Source: Eubacteriales bacterium | GTDB taxonomy: Bacteria; Bacillota; Clostridia; Oscillospirales; Oscillospiraceae | Length of the DNA: 64,000 nt | NCBI GenBank assembly: GCA_030539285.1 | Contig: JAUNSH010000001.1 | Coordinates: 1-64,000, forward strand | Direction of reading: 5' to 3' | Part shown: one piece after another, positions 21,561 through 28,775 of the stretch | Layout of the letters: each line of letters begins with the position of its first letter | Position numbering within the stretch: the stretch's first letter is position 1 | The notes under the pieces: model-generated | What the model was told of the DNA's origin: nothing | The model's database searches: none | Seen by the model: only the letters and a program-made list of their open reading frames with translations | Made by a program: the position numbers and the translations under genes

Positions 21561-21818
21561 GAAACGGCGCCAAAATCGGCACCGTTTCAGCGTGTCAAAA
21601 AAGCCTCGCAGAGCTTGCCGCGAATGCGGCAAATAAAGTCTGAATCATTTTCGGTCAGGGCGTGTACCTGACCGAAAATACATCTCAGGCTGCAAGTGTG
21701 GAATTTGTCCGCCGAAGGCGAACAAATTATGCGCGCGGCAGACTGCAAAAATCTGTCGGAAAGCCCTGAAGGGTTTTTTCGACAGTCTGAAACGGTGCCA
21801 AAATCGGCACCGTTTTTT
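21561..21818. mobile_element. Terminator-splitting element A (hairpin duplicated on both sides)
   Basis: A six-A run and the hairpin GAAACGGCGCC-AAAATC-GGCACCGTTTC (21561-21588) stand left; a nearly identical hairpin (21789-21815) followed by six T stands right. Between them is a 187-base core bounded by CAGCGTGTCAAAAAA (21588-21602) and TTTTTTCGACAGTCTG (21774-21789), which are inverted repeats of each other. The core holds small hairpins (TTTTCGGTCAGG/CCTGACCGAAAA) and no ORF. See element B at 24282-24490 for the same structure. Confidence 0.7.
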
Positions 21819-21825
21819 CCTGTCA

Positions 21826-21854
21826 TTGACGGATAATCTCCCCAATGGTATAAT
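21826..21854 (+). promoter_or_regulatory. Promoter of the traX-like gene
   Basis: TTGACG (21826-21831), 17 bases, TATAAT (21849-21854), directly after element A; start of transcription near 21861. Confidence 0.8.
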
Positions 21855-21879
21855 GAGCGCACAAAAGGAGGTGTCTTCC

Positions 21880-22554
21880 ATGCCCGCTGTTCGCACCCGG
21901 TTTGGGCTGACCGGCAATCAGCTGAAGCTCCTTGCCATGCTCACCATGACCATCGACCATATCGGCGCCGTCCTGCTGCCACAGTACCGGCTTCTTCGCA
22001 TCATCGGCAGGCTGGCCATGCCCATCTATGCCTACATGATCGCCGAGGGCTGCCACTACACCCACGACAGAAAGGCCTATTTTCTGCGGCTGTTTGTGCT
22101 GGCGCTCCTGTGTCAGGTGGTCTACGCGCTGGTTGACCGCTCGCTGTACCAGTGCATTCTGGTGACCTTTTCCCTGTCGGTGGCGCTGATCTGCGTGGTG
22201 GAAAAGGCCCGAACGCCCGGCTCTGTGTCTGCCGCGGTCGTCCTGCTTGCCGGGATCTATTTCGTCTGTGAAAAGCTGCCGCTGTTCCTGCCCGGCTTCC
22301 ACGTGGATTACGGAATTTGGGGCGTGCTGCTGCCGGTGATCGTGTACTTCGGCGGACGGGACCTCGTGGCGTTTTCCTTGGGTACGCTGCTGCTGTGCCT
22401 GTCGCTGGGCGGACTGCAATGGTGGGCCATGCTCACCGTGCCACTGATGGCCCTGTATAACGGCCAGCGGGGAAAACACAAGCTAGGGTGGGTGTTTTAC
22501 CTGTATTATCCCCTGCATTTGGTGGTCATTTACGCAGTCAGCTACATATTATAA
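21880..22554 (+). CDS. TraX family membrane protein
   Basis: The ATG at 21880 follows AAAGGAGGTG. The 224-residue protein has about seven helices and the family opening GLTGNQLKLLAMLTMTIDHIGAVLLP, with RIIGRLAMPIYAYMIAEGCHYT. TraX acetylates F pilin in E. coli; chromosomal Firmicutes members are of unknown substrate and are probably acyltransferases. There is no conjugation gene near. Confidence 0.88.
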   Translation: MPAVRTRFGLTGNQLKLLAMLTMTIDHIGAVLLPQYRLLRIIGRLAMPIYAYMIAEGCHYTHDRKAYFLRLFVLALLCQVVYALVDRSLYQCILVTFSLSVALICVVEKARTPGSVSAAVVLLAGIYFVCEKLPLFLPGFHVDYGIWGVLLPVIVYFGGRDLVAFSLGTLLLCLSLGGLQWWAMLTVPLMALYNGQRGKHKLGWVFYLYYPLHLVVIYAVSYIL

Positions 22555-22595
22555 TCGATGCCACGACAAATTGAAATTTGGCAGGCCAATCCAAT

Positions 22596-23312
22596 TTATT
22601 CAAATGCCAATCCGAAATATCCGGGCATCCAGTTTTCCCCGGTCAGGGAATGGTACATGGCAAAGGGCTTGTCCCCGGGTATCCGGAAGGTCCCCTCATC
22701 CAGTCCCAGTGCGGACACAATGCCGGGAGCGGCATCGGAGTTGCCCAACAATTCCATGCCGAACCCACCTTCCGCCGCCAGAAGGAAATCCATTCCCGCG
22801 TACAGCTCTGCCCCGGCTGCCAGGTATTCCACGGCACCGTCCTCCTGAACCACGCCGCCCATAGGAAGATACCCACGGCGCAGAGCGGAATATTCCGACG
22901 GCGAGATCTGCCGAATGGGCACGGAACCCTCCGCCTGAACAGATAATTCCCGGATGCCGCCGAAGTTGGCATAACCCATCTTCCCGTACATCTGCCGCAG
23001 CCCATCATCCGCCGGGACCAATATTGTCCCGGAATAGCCCTGACCTGCCAGCTTCTCATGGGCCAAACCCATCAGCTCCCGGCACAGGCCCTGATGCCGA
23101 AATTCTGGGGCAGTGGCGATGGCGTAGAGATAGGCCAGCTTCCGGCCCTCACAGGAAACGTCCATCCAGCACAGGGCCGCCGCCAATTGTCCCTGCCGGG
23201 TCAGGCCGCAGACATGGGCATGGTCGAAGGCCGTGCCGAAAAAGCTATCGATCCAGCCACCCTCATTTCCGAAGCACTCAGTCCAGAGCGTCCTCAGCGC
23301 AAGTGTCTCCAT
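22596..23312 (-). CDS. GNAT family N-acetyltransferase
   Basis: A 238-residue protein with an N-terminal GNAT domain; the acetyl-CoA loop is IATAPEFRHQGLCRELM (about 68-85), and GYANFGG follows. The C-terminal half (about 125-238) is an extra domain, as in Eis-like two-domain acetyltransferases. The substrate is unknown. Its start lies 35 bases inside the end of the DUF2156 gene, so the two are cotranscribed and probably coupled. Confidence 0.85.
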   Translation of the reverse strand: METLALRTLWTECFGNEGGWIDSFFGTAFDHAHVCGLTRQGQLAAALCWMDVSCEGRKLAYLYAIATAPEFRHQGLCRELMGLAHEKLAGQGYSGTILVPADDGLRQMYGKMGYANFGGIRELSVQAEGSVPIRQISPSEYSALRRGYLPMGGVVQEDGAVEYLAAGAELYAGMDFLLAAEGGFGMELLGNSDAAPGIVSALGLDEGTFRIPGDKPFAMYHSLTGENWMPGYFGLAFE

Positions 23313-24213
23313 TCAGATTCTCCAACAGACAGGCCCAGTATTTTTCCTCAAGGTGATGGGGCTGATAGCTGAGCTTGGCCTTGCGCAGACCCTCCAGACC
23401 CATGTCATCCTCCCGGTTCAGGAACTTCACCTCCGGGTATTTTTCCCGCAGATACCGGGCAAATTCGCAGTTGATGGCGGCATAGGCCCCGTCCGCATCC
23501 TCCCGGGCCTTCTCAAAATGCACGTCAATGGTGTCCCGGGACAGCCGGGATCCCATGGTCATTGCCAGCACCTGCCCGTCCTCCACAAGCATTAGCCCCT
23601 CCATGCCCAGAGCTTTAAAGTGCTGGAAAGCCCGTTTCATGGCGACCTGCTCCAGCAGGTATTCCCCATGGGGGTCTTCCGCAAGGCGCTGACGGTACCA
23701 GTCCTCCACCATTTCCCGAGCCTGTTCCAGATTGTCCGGTCCCAGCGGGACGCAGACCGCCTCCGGGTGCTCCGCCCAGAATCGGTGCACGTGATTGCGC
23801 TTTTTCTGGAACTTCCTCCCTCTCAGGTCTGCAAGGTCATTGATAGCATAGACATAGTCAAAGCCGTCCCGGTCTGTACGGAAGCAGAATTTTCCGGGGA
23901 ACCAGCTTTCCAGCTCCTCCGATTCCGCCTTGGTCATGCTGGTGATCCGGCAGGGAATTCCCCGTTCCCGGGCATCCTCAATCACCGCCTCCAGCACCGC
24001 CCTCCGGTCGCCGGTGCCCACGGGATAGGGATAGATGCTTTTTCCGTGAAAATGGGAGAAAAATCCCACGCAATCCGAGAAAAACGCCGTTTCCTGACGG
24101 CCCCAGAGGTACATATTGGCAAAGGCATACTCACAGCTCCGTCCGGGGCAGGCAAACAGGTTTTTTTCGTAGTCTTCCTTCTGCGACAGTTTCAGCCGCT
24201 TAAATTCGATCAT
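23278..24213 (-). CDS. DUF2156 domain protein (aminoacyl-phosphatidylglycerol-synthase-like)
   Basis: I choose the ATG at 24213 (GGAAG upstream), 311 residues. The protein has two GNAT-like halves as in the C-terminal domain of MprF: SCEYAFANMYLWG near the N-terminus, KFQKKRNHVHRFW in the middle and FLNREDDMGLEGLRKAKLSYQPH near the end. There is no membrane part, so it is the soluble stand-alone form, whose substrate is not established. It overlaps the GNAT gene. Confidence 0.85.
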   Translation of the reverse strand: MIEFKRLKLSQKEDYEKNLFACPGRSCEYAFANMYLWGRQETAFFSDCVGFFSHFHGKSIYPYPVGTGDRRAVLEAVIEDARERGIPCRITSMTKAESEELESWFPGKFCFRTDRDGFDYVYAINDLADLRGRKFQKKRNHVHRFWAEHPEAVCVPLGPDNLEQAREMVEDWYRQRLAEDPHGEYLLEQVAMKRAFQHFKALGMEGLMLVEDGQVLAMTMGSRLSRDTIDVHFEKAREDADGAYAAINCEFARYLREKYPEVKFLNREDDMGLEGLRKAKLSYQPHHLEEKYWACLLENLNGDTCAEDALD

Positions 24214-24281
24214 TTTAACACTTCCTTCTCCGGGACTATAGCACAGTTTGTCCCGAAAAACAAGTCGTAAACCAGCAAAAA

Positions 24282-24490
24282 GAAGCGGCATCGCCGCTTC
24301 CCAGTTTGTCAAAAAAGTACCCCGTAGGGGGCGATGCCCACATCGCCCCTTTCGTAAATGTTCCGAATTCGCCGAAGAATTGAAATAATGGTGCACTTTT
24401 ACTGCGGGCCGATGTGGGCATCGGCCCCTACGGTGAGGATAATTCGGTTTTTTCGACAGTCTGAGAAGCGGCATCGCCGCTTCCTTTTTT
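24282..24490. mobile_element. Terminator-splitting element B (hairpin duplicated on both sides)
   Basis: Left: five A, then GAAGCGGCATCGCCGCTTCC (24282-24301). Right: the identical 20 bases (24465-24484), then six T. The 162-base core is bounded by CAGTTTGTCAAAAAA (24302-24316) and TTTTTTCGACAGTCTG (24448-24463). The ends match element A; the interior does not, being a CCGTAGGGGG..CCCCTACGG repeat (24322-24433). The original terminator served the acyltransferase gene, which ends at 24489. Confidence 0.75.
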
Positions 24491-25550
24491 ATAGGATCTT
24501 TCCCAGACCCGGTATTTTTTTCAGCAGCCAGGTGATCCCGCCGTAGACTGCCATGCCGAAAACGCAATACCACAGAGAGGTGAGAATGGAGCCTGCCCCC
24601 TCCCCCATCCAGCCAATGAGCAGGGGCTTCACCACCGGACGCAGTACCGGCTCCAGAATGTACACCCCCAGCATCAGGGAGCTTGCGGTCCTCATGGCCG
24701 CTTCAAGGACCTGTCTGAACTTTCCCTCGCGGTGGGGCCGGGTAAACAGGTACTTCGCCAGCACAAACGCCGCCATGGCTGTGGAATAGACGAACAGCCG
24801 CAGGTAGCTGCCGGAAAAGGCCGTGCGCAGGCCCTCGTGGCAGGTCACCAGAGCGCTGGCGGCAATTCCGCCTGCCATCACTATCAGGCTGAGGACCGGC
24901 CACTTCCAATCTGCCTTGTCCCAGGGGAGCTTTTCCTCCAGATAGTATCCCATGATGGGGTAAAACAGGATGTCAAGCGTGGCAAAGGGGACTGAAAACG
25001 AATCAGAAAAGGGAAGATTCTCGTATCCCTTATATCCCGTTATGTAGCCGGCGGCGGGCAGCAGGGAGCCAAACAGAAATCGCAGACACACAAGCACGAC
25101 TGCGTCTGTGTGGGTCATACCCCGGACTGCCCGGCGCAGGAAGGGCACGCACACCAGAAAGCCCAGATAGGCATACAGATACCAATGAGTCACGTCCATG
25201 TCTCCGGCGAAAAAGCCCCAGAAGAAGTTTTTCACGTTAAAATCCGAAAAACAGCGGAAAATGTAGGCAAAAGAGGAAGCCAGAAAGGTCAGGAGCAGGA
25301 ACCGTGGGAACCGCTTGGTGTACACCACCCGATCCGGCTCCTCCTTACCCAGCAGCAAGGCACCGGAGATCAGGAAAAACAGCGGCACATTGATCACCAC
25401 AAAGCAGGTCACGCAGCACAGCACAAAGCTGCCGCCAAGGCCTGCCACCCCGGTGTGGTAAAGCTCTGCCAGCTCCGAGTGGTGCACCATCACCAGAAAC
25501 GCCGCCAGGATCCGCAGAAAATCCAGATGATACTTCCGTTTGCCGCCCAT
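24489..25550 (-). CDS. Membrane acyltransferase, family 3 (OafA/YrhL type)
   Basis: The ATG at 25550 follows GGAGG by eight bases; 353 residues with about ten helices. The opening KYHLDFLRILAAFLVMVHHSEL has the family Arg and the catalytic-type His. Such enzymes transfer acetyl or succinyl groups to surface sugars or lipids. The stop codon lies inside the right hairpin-T run of element B, i.e. the gene ends at the terminator. The target is unknown. Confidence 0.87.
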   Translation of the reverse strand: MGGKRKYHLDFLRILAAFLVMVHHSELAELYHTGVAGLGGSFVLCCVTCFVVINVPLFFLISGALLLGKEEPDRVVYTKRFPRFLLLTFLASSFAYIFRCFSDFNVKNFFWGFFAGDMDVTHWYLYAYLGFLVCVPFLRRAVRGMTHTDAVVLVCLRFLFGSLLPAAGYITGYKGYENLPFSDSFSVPFATLDILFYPIMGYYLEEKLPWDKADWKWPVLSLIVMAGGIAASALVTCHEGLRTAFSGSYLRLFVYSTAMAAFVLAKYLFTRPHREGKFRQVLEAAMRTASSLMLGVYILEPVLRPVVKPLLIGWMGEGAGSILTSLWYCVFGMAVYGGITWLLKKIPGLGKIL

Positions 25551-25612
25551 TATGCTATCCTCCGACACATGATAGCATGATACTACCACAGGGCATCGGG
25601 CCTGTCAAGCCA

Positions 25613-26122
25613 TCAGCAGGCAAACAGCTTCTGGTCCAGCCCCCGCTTTTTAATCGCCCAGTACAGAGCGGTGCCCAGCACCAGCAGCACCACGGCTTCG
25701 CCAATGGCAACGTAGACCGCGTTCAACACAAAGCCGCCGCCGATGTAAACCGTCAGCTCCCAGCCAACCAGGATCGCGTTGGCAATGGCGGGCATCAGCA
25801 TTCCCAGCAGAGGGTAGTCCTTGACGGTGACCTTCCGGGTCAGCCACATCCCCTCCGCGGCGATCAGGGTGGCGGCGGAACCCACCACAAAGTCCAGGGG
25901 CAGCGCGGCCGCAAAAGTGATGTTGAACAGCAGGCAGCCGATGGTCAGCCCCGGCACAGCGGCAGGGGTGAAGAAGGCCAGCACGCACAGGGCCTCGGAC
26001 ATCCGCATTTGAATGGCCCAGGTGGCGGAACCGGGCAGCAGCAGGTTCTGCAGGTGGGTCAGCACGGCGTACAGGGCGGCGATCACTGCGGCCTGCACCA
26101 GATATTTGGTAGTTTTCTTCAT
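25613..26122 (-). CDS. queT: QueT family queuosine-precursor transporter
   Basis: QueT is the membrane S component of an energy-coupling-factor importer for a queuosine precursor. The 169-residue protein starts at ATG 26122 with GGAGGAAAG upstream and has about five or six helices; KYLVQAAVIAALYAVLTHL, QMRMSEALCVLAFFTPAAVPGL and GSAATLIAAEGMWLTRK are typical. No ECF ATPase genes are nearby, so it would use a shared energising module. The long leader carries a preQ1-like aptamer, which supports the assignment. Confidence 0.92.
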   Translation of the reverse strand: MKKTTKYLVQAAVIAALYAVLTHLQNLLLPGSATWAIQMRMSEALCVLAFFTPAAVPGLTIGCLLFNITFAAALPLDFVVGSAATLIAAEGMWLTRKVTVKDYPLLGMLMPAIANAILVGWELTVYIGGGFVLNAVYVAIGEAVVLLVLGTALYWAIKKRGLDQKLFAC

Positions 26123-26145
26123 ATTCTTTCCTCCAAAACAGAAAA

Positions 26146-26197
26146 ATGGGCGCAGTCCGCGCCCATAGTAAAACAAAATGGGCGCAAAAGCGCCCAT
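26146..26197 (-). terminator. Tandem terminator-like hairpins in the queT leader
   Basis: Two hairpins share the stem ATGGGCGC/GCGCCCAT: 26178-26197 (loop TTTT on the mRNA, followed by TTTGTTTT) and 26146-26166 (loop GGACT, followed by TTTCTGTTTT). They lie between the promoter and queT, just upstream of its ribosome site, so they should stop transcription unless prevented. They are the likely expression platform of the leader. Confidence 0.65.
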
Positions 26198-26363
26198 CTG
26201 ATACCAATTTCTGATGGAAGCCTCTGAAAGATTTTCGCGGATGAATTGCGGCGGAAAAGGCAGATGACGCCGCTGGGCTGACGCCCAGCATGGAAGATAA
26301 CGCATTCCGGCACAATTCAGACCGAAAAGATTCAGAGTTTTTCATCAGATATTGGTATCTAAT
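26196..26363. repeat. 168-base MITE-like palindrome inserted in the queT leader
   Basis: Terminal inverted repeats of 21 bases (26196-26216 and 26343-26363, core GATACCAAT..TCTGATG) match at 18 positions. The inverted symmetry extends inward (CTCTGAAAGATTTTCGCGG with its partner; CAATTC arms), ending in GCTGGGC/GCCCAGC at the centre. It has no ORF. It lies exactly between the aptamer candidate and the tandem hairpins. Confidence 0.7.
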
Positions 26364-26404
26364 TCCCTAGTTTTGTTTACCGACAGGATGGTCACGAACT
26401 GTCC
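26364..26404 (-). ncRNA. Candidate preQ1-I riboswitch aptamer
   Basis: On the mRNA strand GACAG-TTCGTGACCATC-CTGTC forms a 5-bp stem with a 12-base loop, followed by GGTAAACAAAACTAGGG. A small stem, a C-rich loop and an A-rich tail ending near ACTAGG is the plan of class-I preQ1 aptamers, which are about 35-40 bases and usually lie just after the start of transcription, as here. AGTT in the loop can pair with AACT in the tail. The location ahead of queT is classic. Confidence 0.6.
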
Positions 26405-26421
26405 TATTTGGTTGTGGGTGG

Positions 26422-26450
26422 ATTATACACGAAAACGCACAAAATGTCAA
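26422..26450 (-). promoter_or_regulatory. Consensus promoter of queT
   Basis: TTGACA (26450-26445), 17 bases, TATAAT (26427-26422). The leader to queT would be about 290 bases. Confidence 0.85.
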
Positions 26451-26467
26451 GCCGTGGGCATTTCCTT

Positions 26468-26496
26468 TTGACAGTTTTCGCATTCAGTGATACAAA
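26468..26496 (+). promoter_or_regulatory. Candidate promoter of the small toxin-like gene
   Basis: TTGACA (26468-26473), 17 bases, TACAAA (26491-26496). The minus-10 is weak. The untranslated leader would be about 105 bases. Confidence 0.45.
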
Positions 26497-26547
26497 GGCC
26501 TTGGCTTCTTCGGATGCCAGGCGCTGCCAGACTATTCGGCGGTTATT

Positions 26548-26601
26548 CCCCCTTCTTCAGGGGGTGATCCTTCTTTGCCCCCTGCCCATTCGGAAAGGGG
26601 G
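26548..26601 (+). promoter_or_regulatory. Alternating C5/G5 hairpins over the ribosome site of the small gene
   Basis: CCCCC (26548-26552), GGGGG (26560-26564), CCCCC (26578-26582) and GGGGG (26597-26601) can pair in more than one way. The last G5 is the ribosome site of the gene at 26610, so the preceding C5 can hide it. Confidence 0.5.
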
Positions 26602-26609
26602 TGCTGTGC

Positions 26610-26702
26610 ATGAATGCTGTTACATATGAAGAATTGTTTCAATTGCTTCTGGTGCTCATTGCTTTTGCCAGCCTGATCTTTCAGATCACGAAAAAGAAGT
26701 AA
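26610..26702 (+). CDS. Small holin-like toxin peptide (type I toxin candidate)
   Basis: Thirty residues: a short polar start (MNAVTYEELFQ), one membrane helix (LLLVLIAFASLIFQI) and the end TKKK. This matches the plan of putative holin-like type I toxins of Firmicutes (Thr, Tyr or Phe, Glu near the start, an AFASL-type helix, terminal lysines). The ribosome site AAAGGGGGTG can be masked by upstream CCCCC. It stands alone on the plus strand between minus-strand genes. I see no clear antisense promoter for an antitoxin RNA. Confidence 0.55.
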   Translation: MNAVTYEELFQLLLVLIAFASLIFQITKKK

Positions 26703-26719
26703 CCGCCCCAGTGTGATAT

Positions 26720-26759
26720 GACCCCCAAATGTTAGACAAAAATCTAGCATTTGGGGGTC
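26720..26759. repeat. Long hairpin resembling fused insertion-sequence ends
   Basis: GACCCCCAAATGTTAGA and TCTAGCATTTGGGGGTC (17 bp, one G-U) enclose CAAAAA. The arms look like the terminal repeats of some IS3-family elements (GACCCCCAAA), placed with only six bases between them. It also could end the transcript of the small toxin, though no T run follows. Confidence 0.5.
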
Positions 26760-26790
26760 GTATTATGTCCAAAAACTGTCAAGGGCGGGA

Positions 26791-28176
26791 TCACACCAGA
26801 TAAATCGCCTTGCAGGCCAGCATGGTTTCGTAGCAGTCCAGCTTGGACACCAGCTCCATGGGCGCGTGCATACTCAGCACGGGCACTCCCGCGTCTACGG
26901 TGACGATGTTCCGGTTTGCCATGTACGCCGCTACGGTACCGCCGCCGCCCTGATCCACCTTGCCCAGGGTCGCGGTCTGCCAGATAACCCCGGCATTGTC
27001 CAGAGTGCTGCGGACGTGGCCCATGGCCTCGGCGGAAGCATCAGAGGCGCCGTTCTTACCACGGGAGCCGGTGTACTTGCAGATGGCAACGCCGTAGTTC
27101 AGCTGGCTGTTGTTGCGCTTGTCGCAGGTCTCGGGGAAGTTGGGGTCAAAGGCGTTGGACACGTCGGCGGACAGGCAGAAGGACTTCGCGAAGCAGTCTT
27201 CCAGCTTGACCCCCTGGGCGTCGCAAAGAGTACCCATAAAATGCTCAAAGTAATGGCTCTGCATACCGGAAATGCCCACGGAGCCAATTTCCTCCTTGTC
27301 CGCCAGAATGCACACAGCGGTCTTTGTGGGATTTTCGATGGCAAACAGGCCCTCCAGCTCGGCGTAGGCGCAGACCCGGTCATCGTGGCCGTAGGCCGCC
27401 AGCAGGCTCCGGTCCAGCCCCACCTCACGGCACCGGCCGGCGGGCACCACCGTCAGCTCAGCGGACAGGAAATCCTCTTCGATGAGGCCGTACTTTTCAT
27501 TCAGCCATTTCATGACGTTCAGCTTCACAAGGTCAGCGCCCTCGCCCTCGATAGGCTCGGTGCCCAAAATCACGTTGAGCTGCTCGCCCTCGATGCCCTT
27601 GGCAAGGGTCTTCTGCATCTGATCACCAGCCAGATGGATCAGCAGATCGGTAACCATCAGCACGGGATCATTGTCGTCCTCGCCGATGGTCACGGTAACC
27701 ACCGTGCCGTCCTTGCGGTAAACCACGCCGTGGATGGCCAGAGGGACGGTGGGCCACTGGTACTTCTTGATGCCGCCGTAGTAGTGGGTCTTCAGGTAGG
27801 CGATCTGGGAATCCTCGTAGAGAGGATTGGGCTTCACATCCATCCGGGGGGAGTCCACATGGGCAGCGCAGATATTCGCGCCCTTGGCAAGGGACTCGGT
27901 GCCGATCACCGCCAGGGCGATGGCCTTGTCCCGGTTATTGTAGTAGATCTTGTCGCCGGGCTTCACGTCCATGCCGGGAACGAAGGGCTTGAAGCCCCGG
28001 TTCTCCGCTTCCCGGACGGCCCAAGCAGTGGCCTCCCGCTCGGTCTTGCAGGCGTCCATAAAGGCCATATAGCGGCGGCAGTAGGCGTTCATTTCCTCCC
28101 GCTGGGCGGGGGTGATACGGGCATAGCCGTTCTTGGGAGCCATCAGCAGGGACTCCCGGAGTTCATCGGTATTCAT
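26791..28176 (-). CDS. M18 family zinc aminopeptidase
   Basis: A cytoplasmic metallo-aminopeptidase that removes N-terminal residues, acidic ones in some members. The 461 residues are full length. Metal-site motifs are AAHVDSPRMD (His106, Asp108), ADKEEIGS and the C-terminal SMHAPMEL. The family forms large dodecamers. It overlaps the end of coaE by four bases (ATGA), so it is the third gene of a coupled tsaC-coaE-peptidase operon. Confidence 0.95.
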   Translation of the reverse strand: MNTDELRESLLMAPKNGYARITPAQREEMNAYCRRYMAFMDACKTEREATAWAVREAENRGFKPFVPGMDVKPGDKIYYNNRDKAIALAVIGTESLAKGANICAAHVDSPRMDVKPNPLYEDSQIAYLKTHYYGGIKKYQWPTVPLAIHGVVYRKDGTVVTVTIGEDDNDPVLMVTDLLIHLAGDQMQKTLAKGIEGEQLNVILGTEPIEGEGADLVKLNVMKWLNEKYGLIEEDFLSAELTVVPAGRCREVGLDRSLLAAYGHDDRVCAYAELEGLFAIENPTKTAVCILADKEEIGSVGISGMQSHYFEHFMGTLCDAQGVKLEDCFAKSFCLSADVSNAFDPNFPETCDKRNNSQLNYGVAICKYTGSRGKNGASDASAEAMGHVRSTLDNAGVIWQTATLGKVDQGGGGTVAAYMANRNIVTVDAGVPVLSMHAPMELVSKLDCYETMLACKAIYLV

Positions 28177-28775
28177 AGGGTTTCTCCTTTCGTTTTTTCC
28201 TCTATTATAGCAAGTCTTTGAAGAAAAGCAAGACAGGTATCGCGGAACTGGGCCCGTGTGCCATCATTTACCAGCGAATAATCACACATTTCCCGGAACC
28301 AATCCGCGCTTTTTTGGGCATCAATACGGCGCTTGGCGTAATCCCGGTCGATGCCGTCCCGGACCATGAGCCGCTGGATACGGTCTTCCTCCGGGGCAGT
28401 GACGGCAACGGTCACGTCGCACAACTCCGCCAGCCCCCCTTCAAACAGGGCAATGGCATCAATGGCGGCAAATTTTGGCTTTCCCGCCAGCCGCCGCAGA
28501 ACCTCCGCCTTCACCGCGCCATGGGTGATTTTGTTCAAATCCTTCAGAGCTTTTTCATCGGAAAATACACGATTCCCCAACTTTTTTCGCTGCAATATTC
28601 CATTTTCCATGGTGCCGGGGAACCGGGCTTCGATGGCACCAAGCAGGGCCGGATCATTGTTCAGAAGCTCATGGTAGATGGCGTCGCAGTCCAGAATCAG
28701 GCCCCCCTGCTCCGCAATACAATTTAACAGGGTGGTCTTTCCGCAGCCGGTGCCGCCGGTGATGCCCAGGATCAT
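28173..28775 (-). CDS. coaE: Dephospho-CoA kinase
   Basis: CoaE performs the last step of coenzyme A synthesis. The ATG at 28775 gives 200 residues, the usual length. The P-loop is GGTGCGKTTLL (about 6-16); LDCDAIYHELL and AIDAIALFEGGL follow, as in the family. The start overlaps the preceding Sua5-type gene by four bases and the stop overlaps the peptidase start. Confidence 0.95.
   Translation of the reverse strand: MILGITGGTGCGKTTLLNCIAEQGGLILDCDAIYHELLNNDPALLGAIEARFPGTMENGILQRKKLGNRVFSDEKALKDLNKITHGAVKAEVLRRLAGKPKFAAIDAIALFEGGLAELCDVTVAVTAPEEDRIQRLMVRDGIDRDYAKRRIDAQKSADWFREMCDYSLVNDGTRAQFRDTCLAFLQRLAIIEEKTKGETL

Noticed and set aside
22558..23372. Plus-strand frames downstream of the traX-like gene
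   Set aside because: They are antisense to the GNAT gene and rich in Arg and Pro; no ribosome sites were found.
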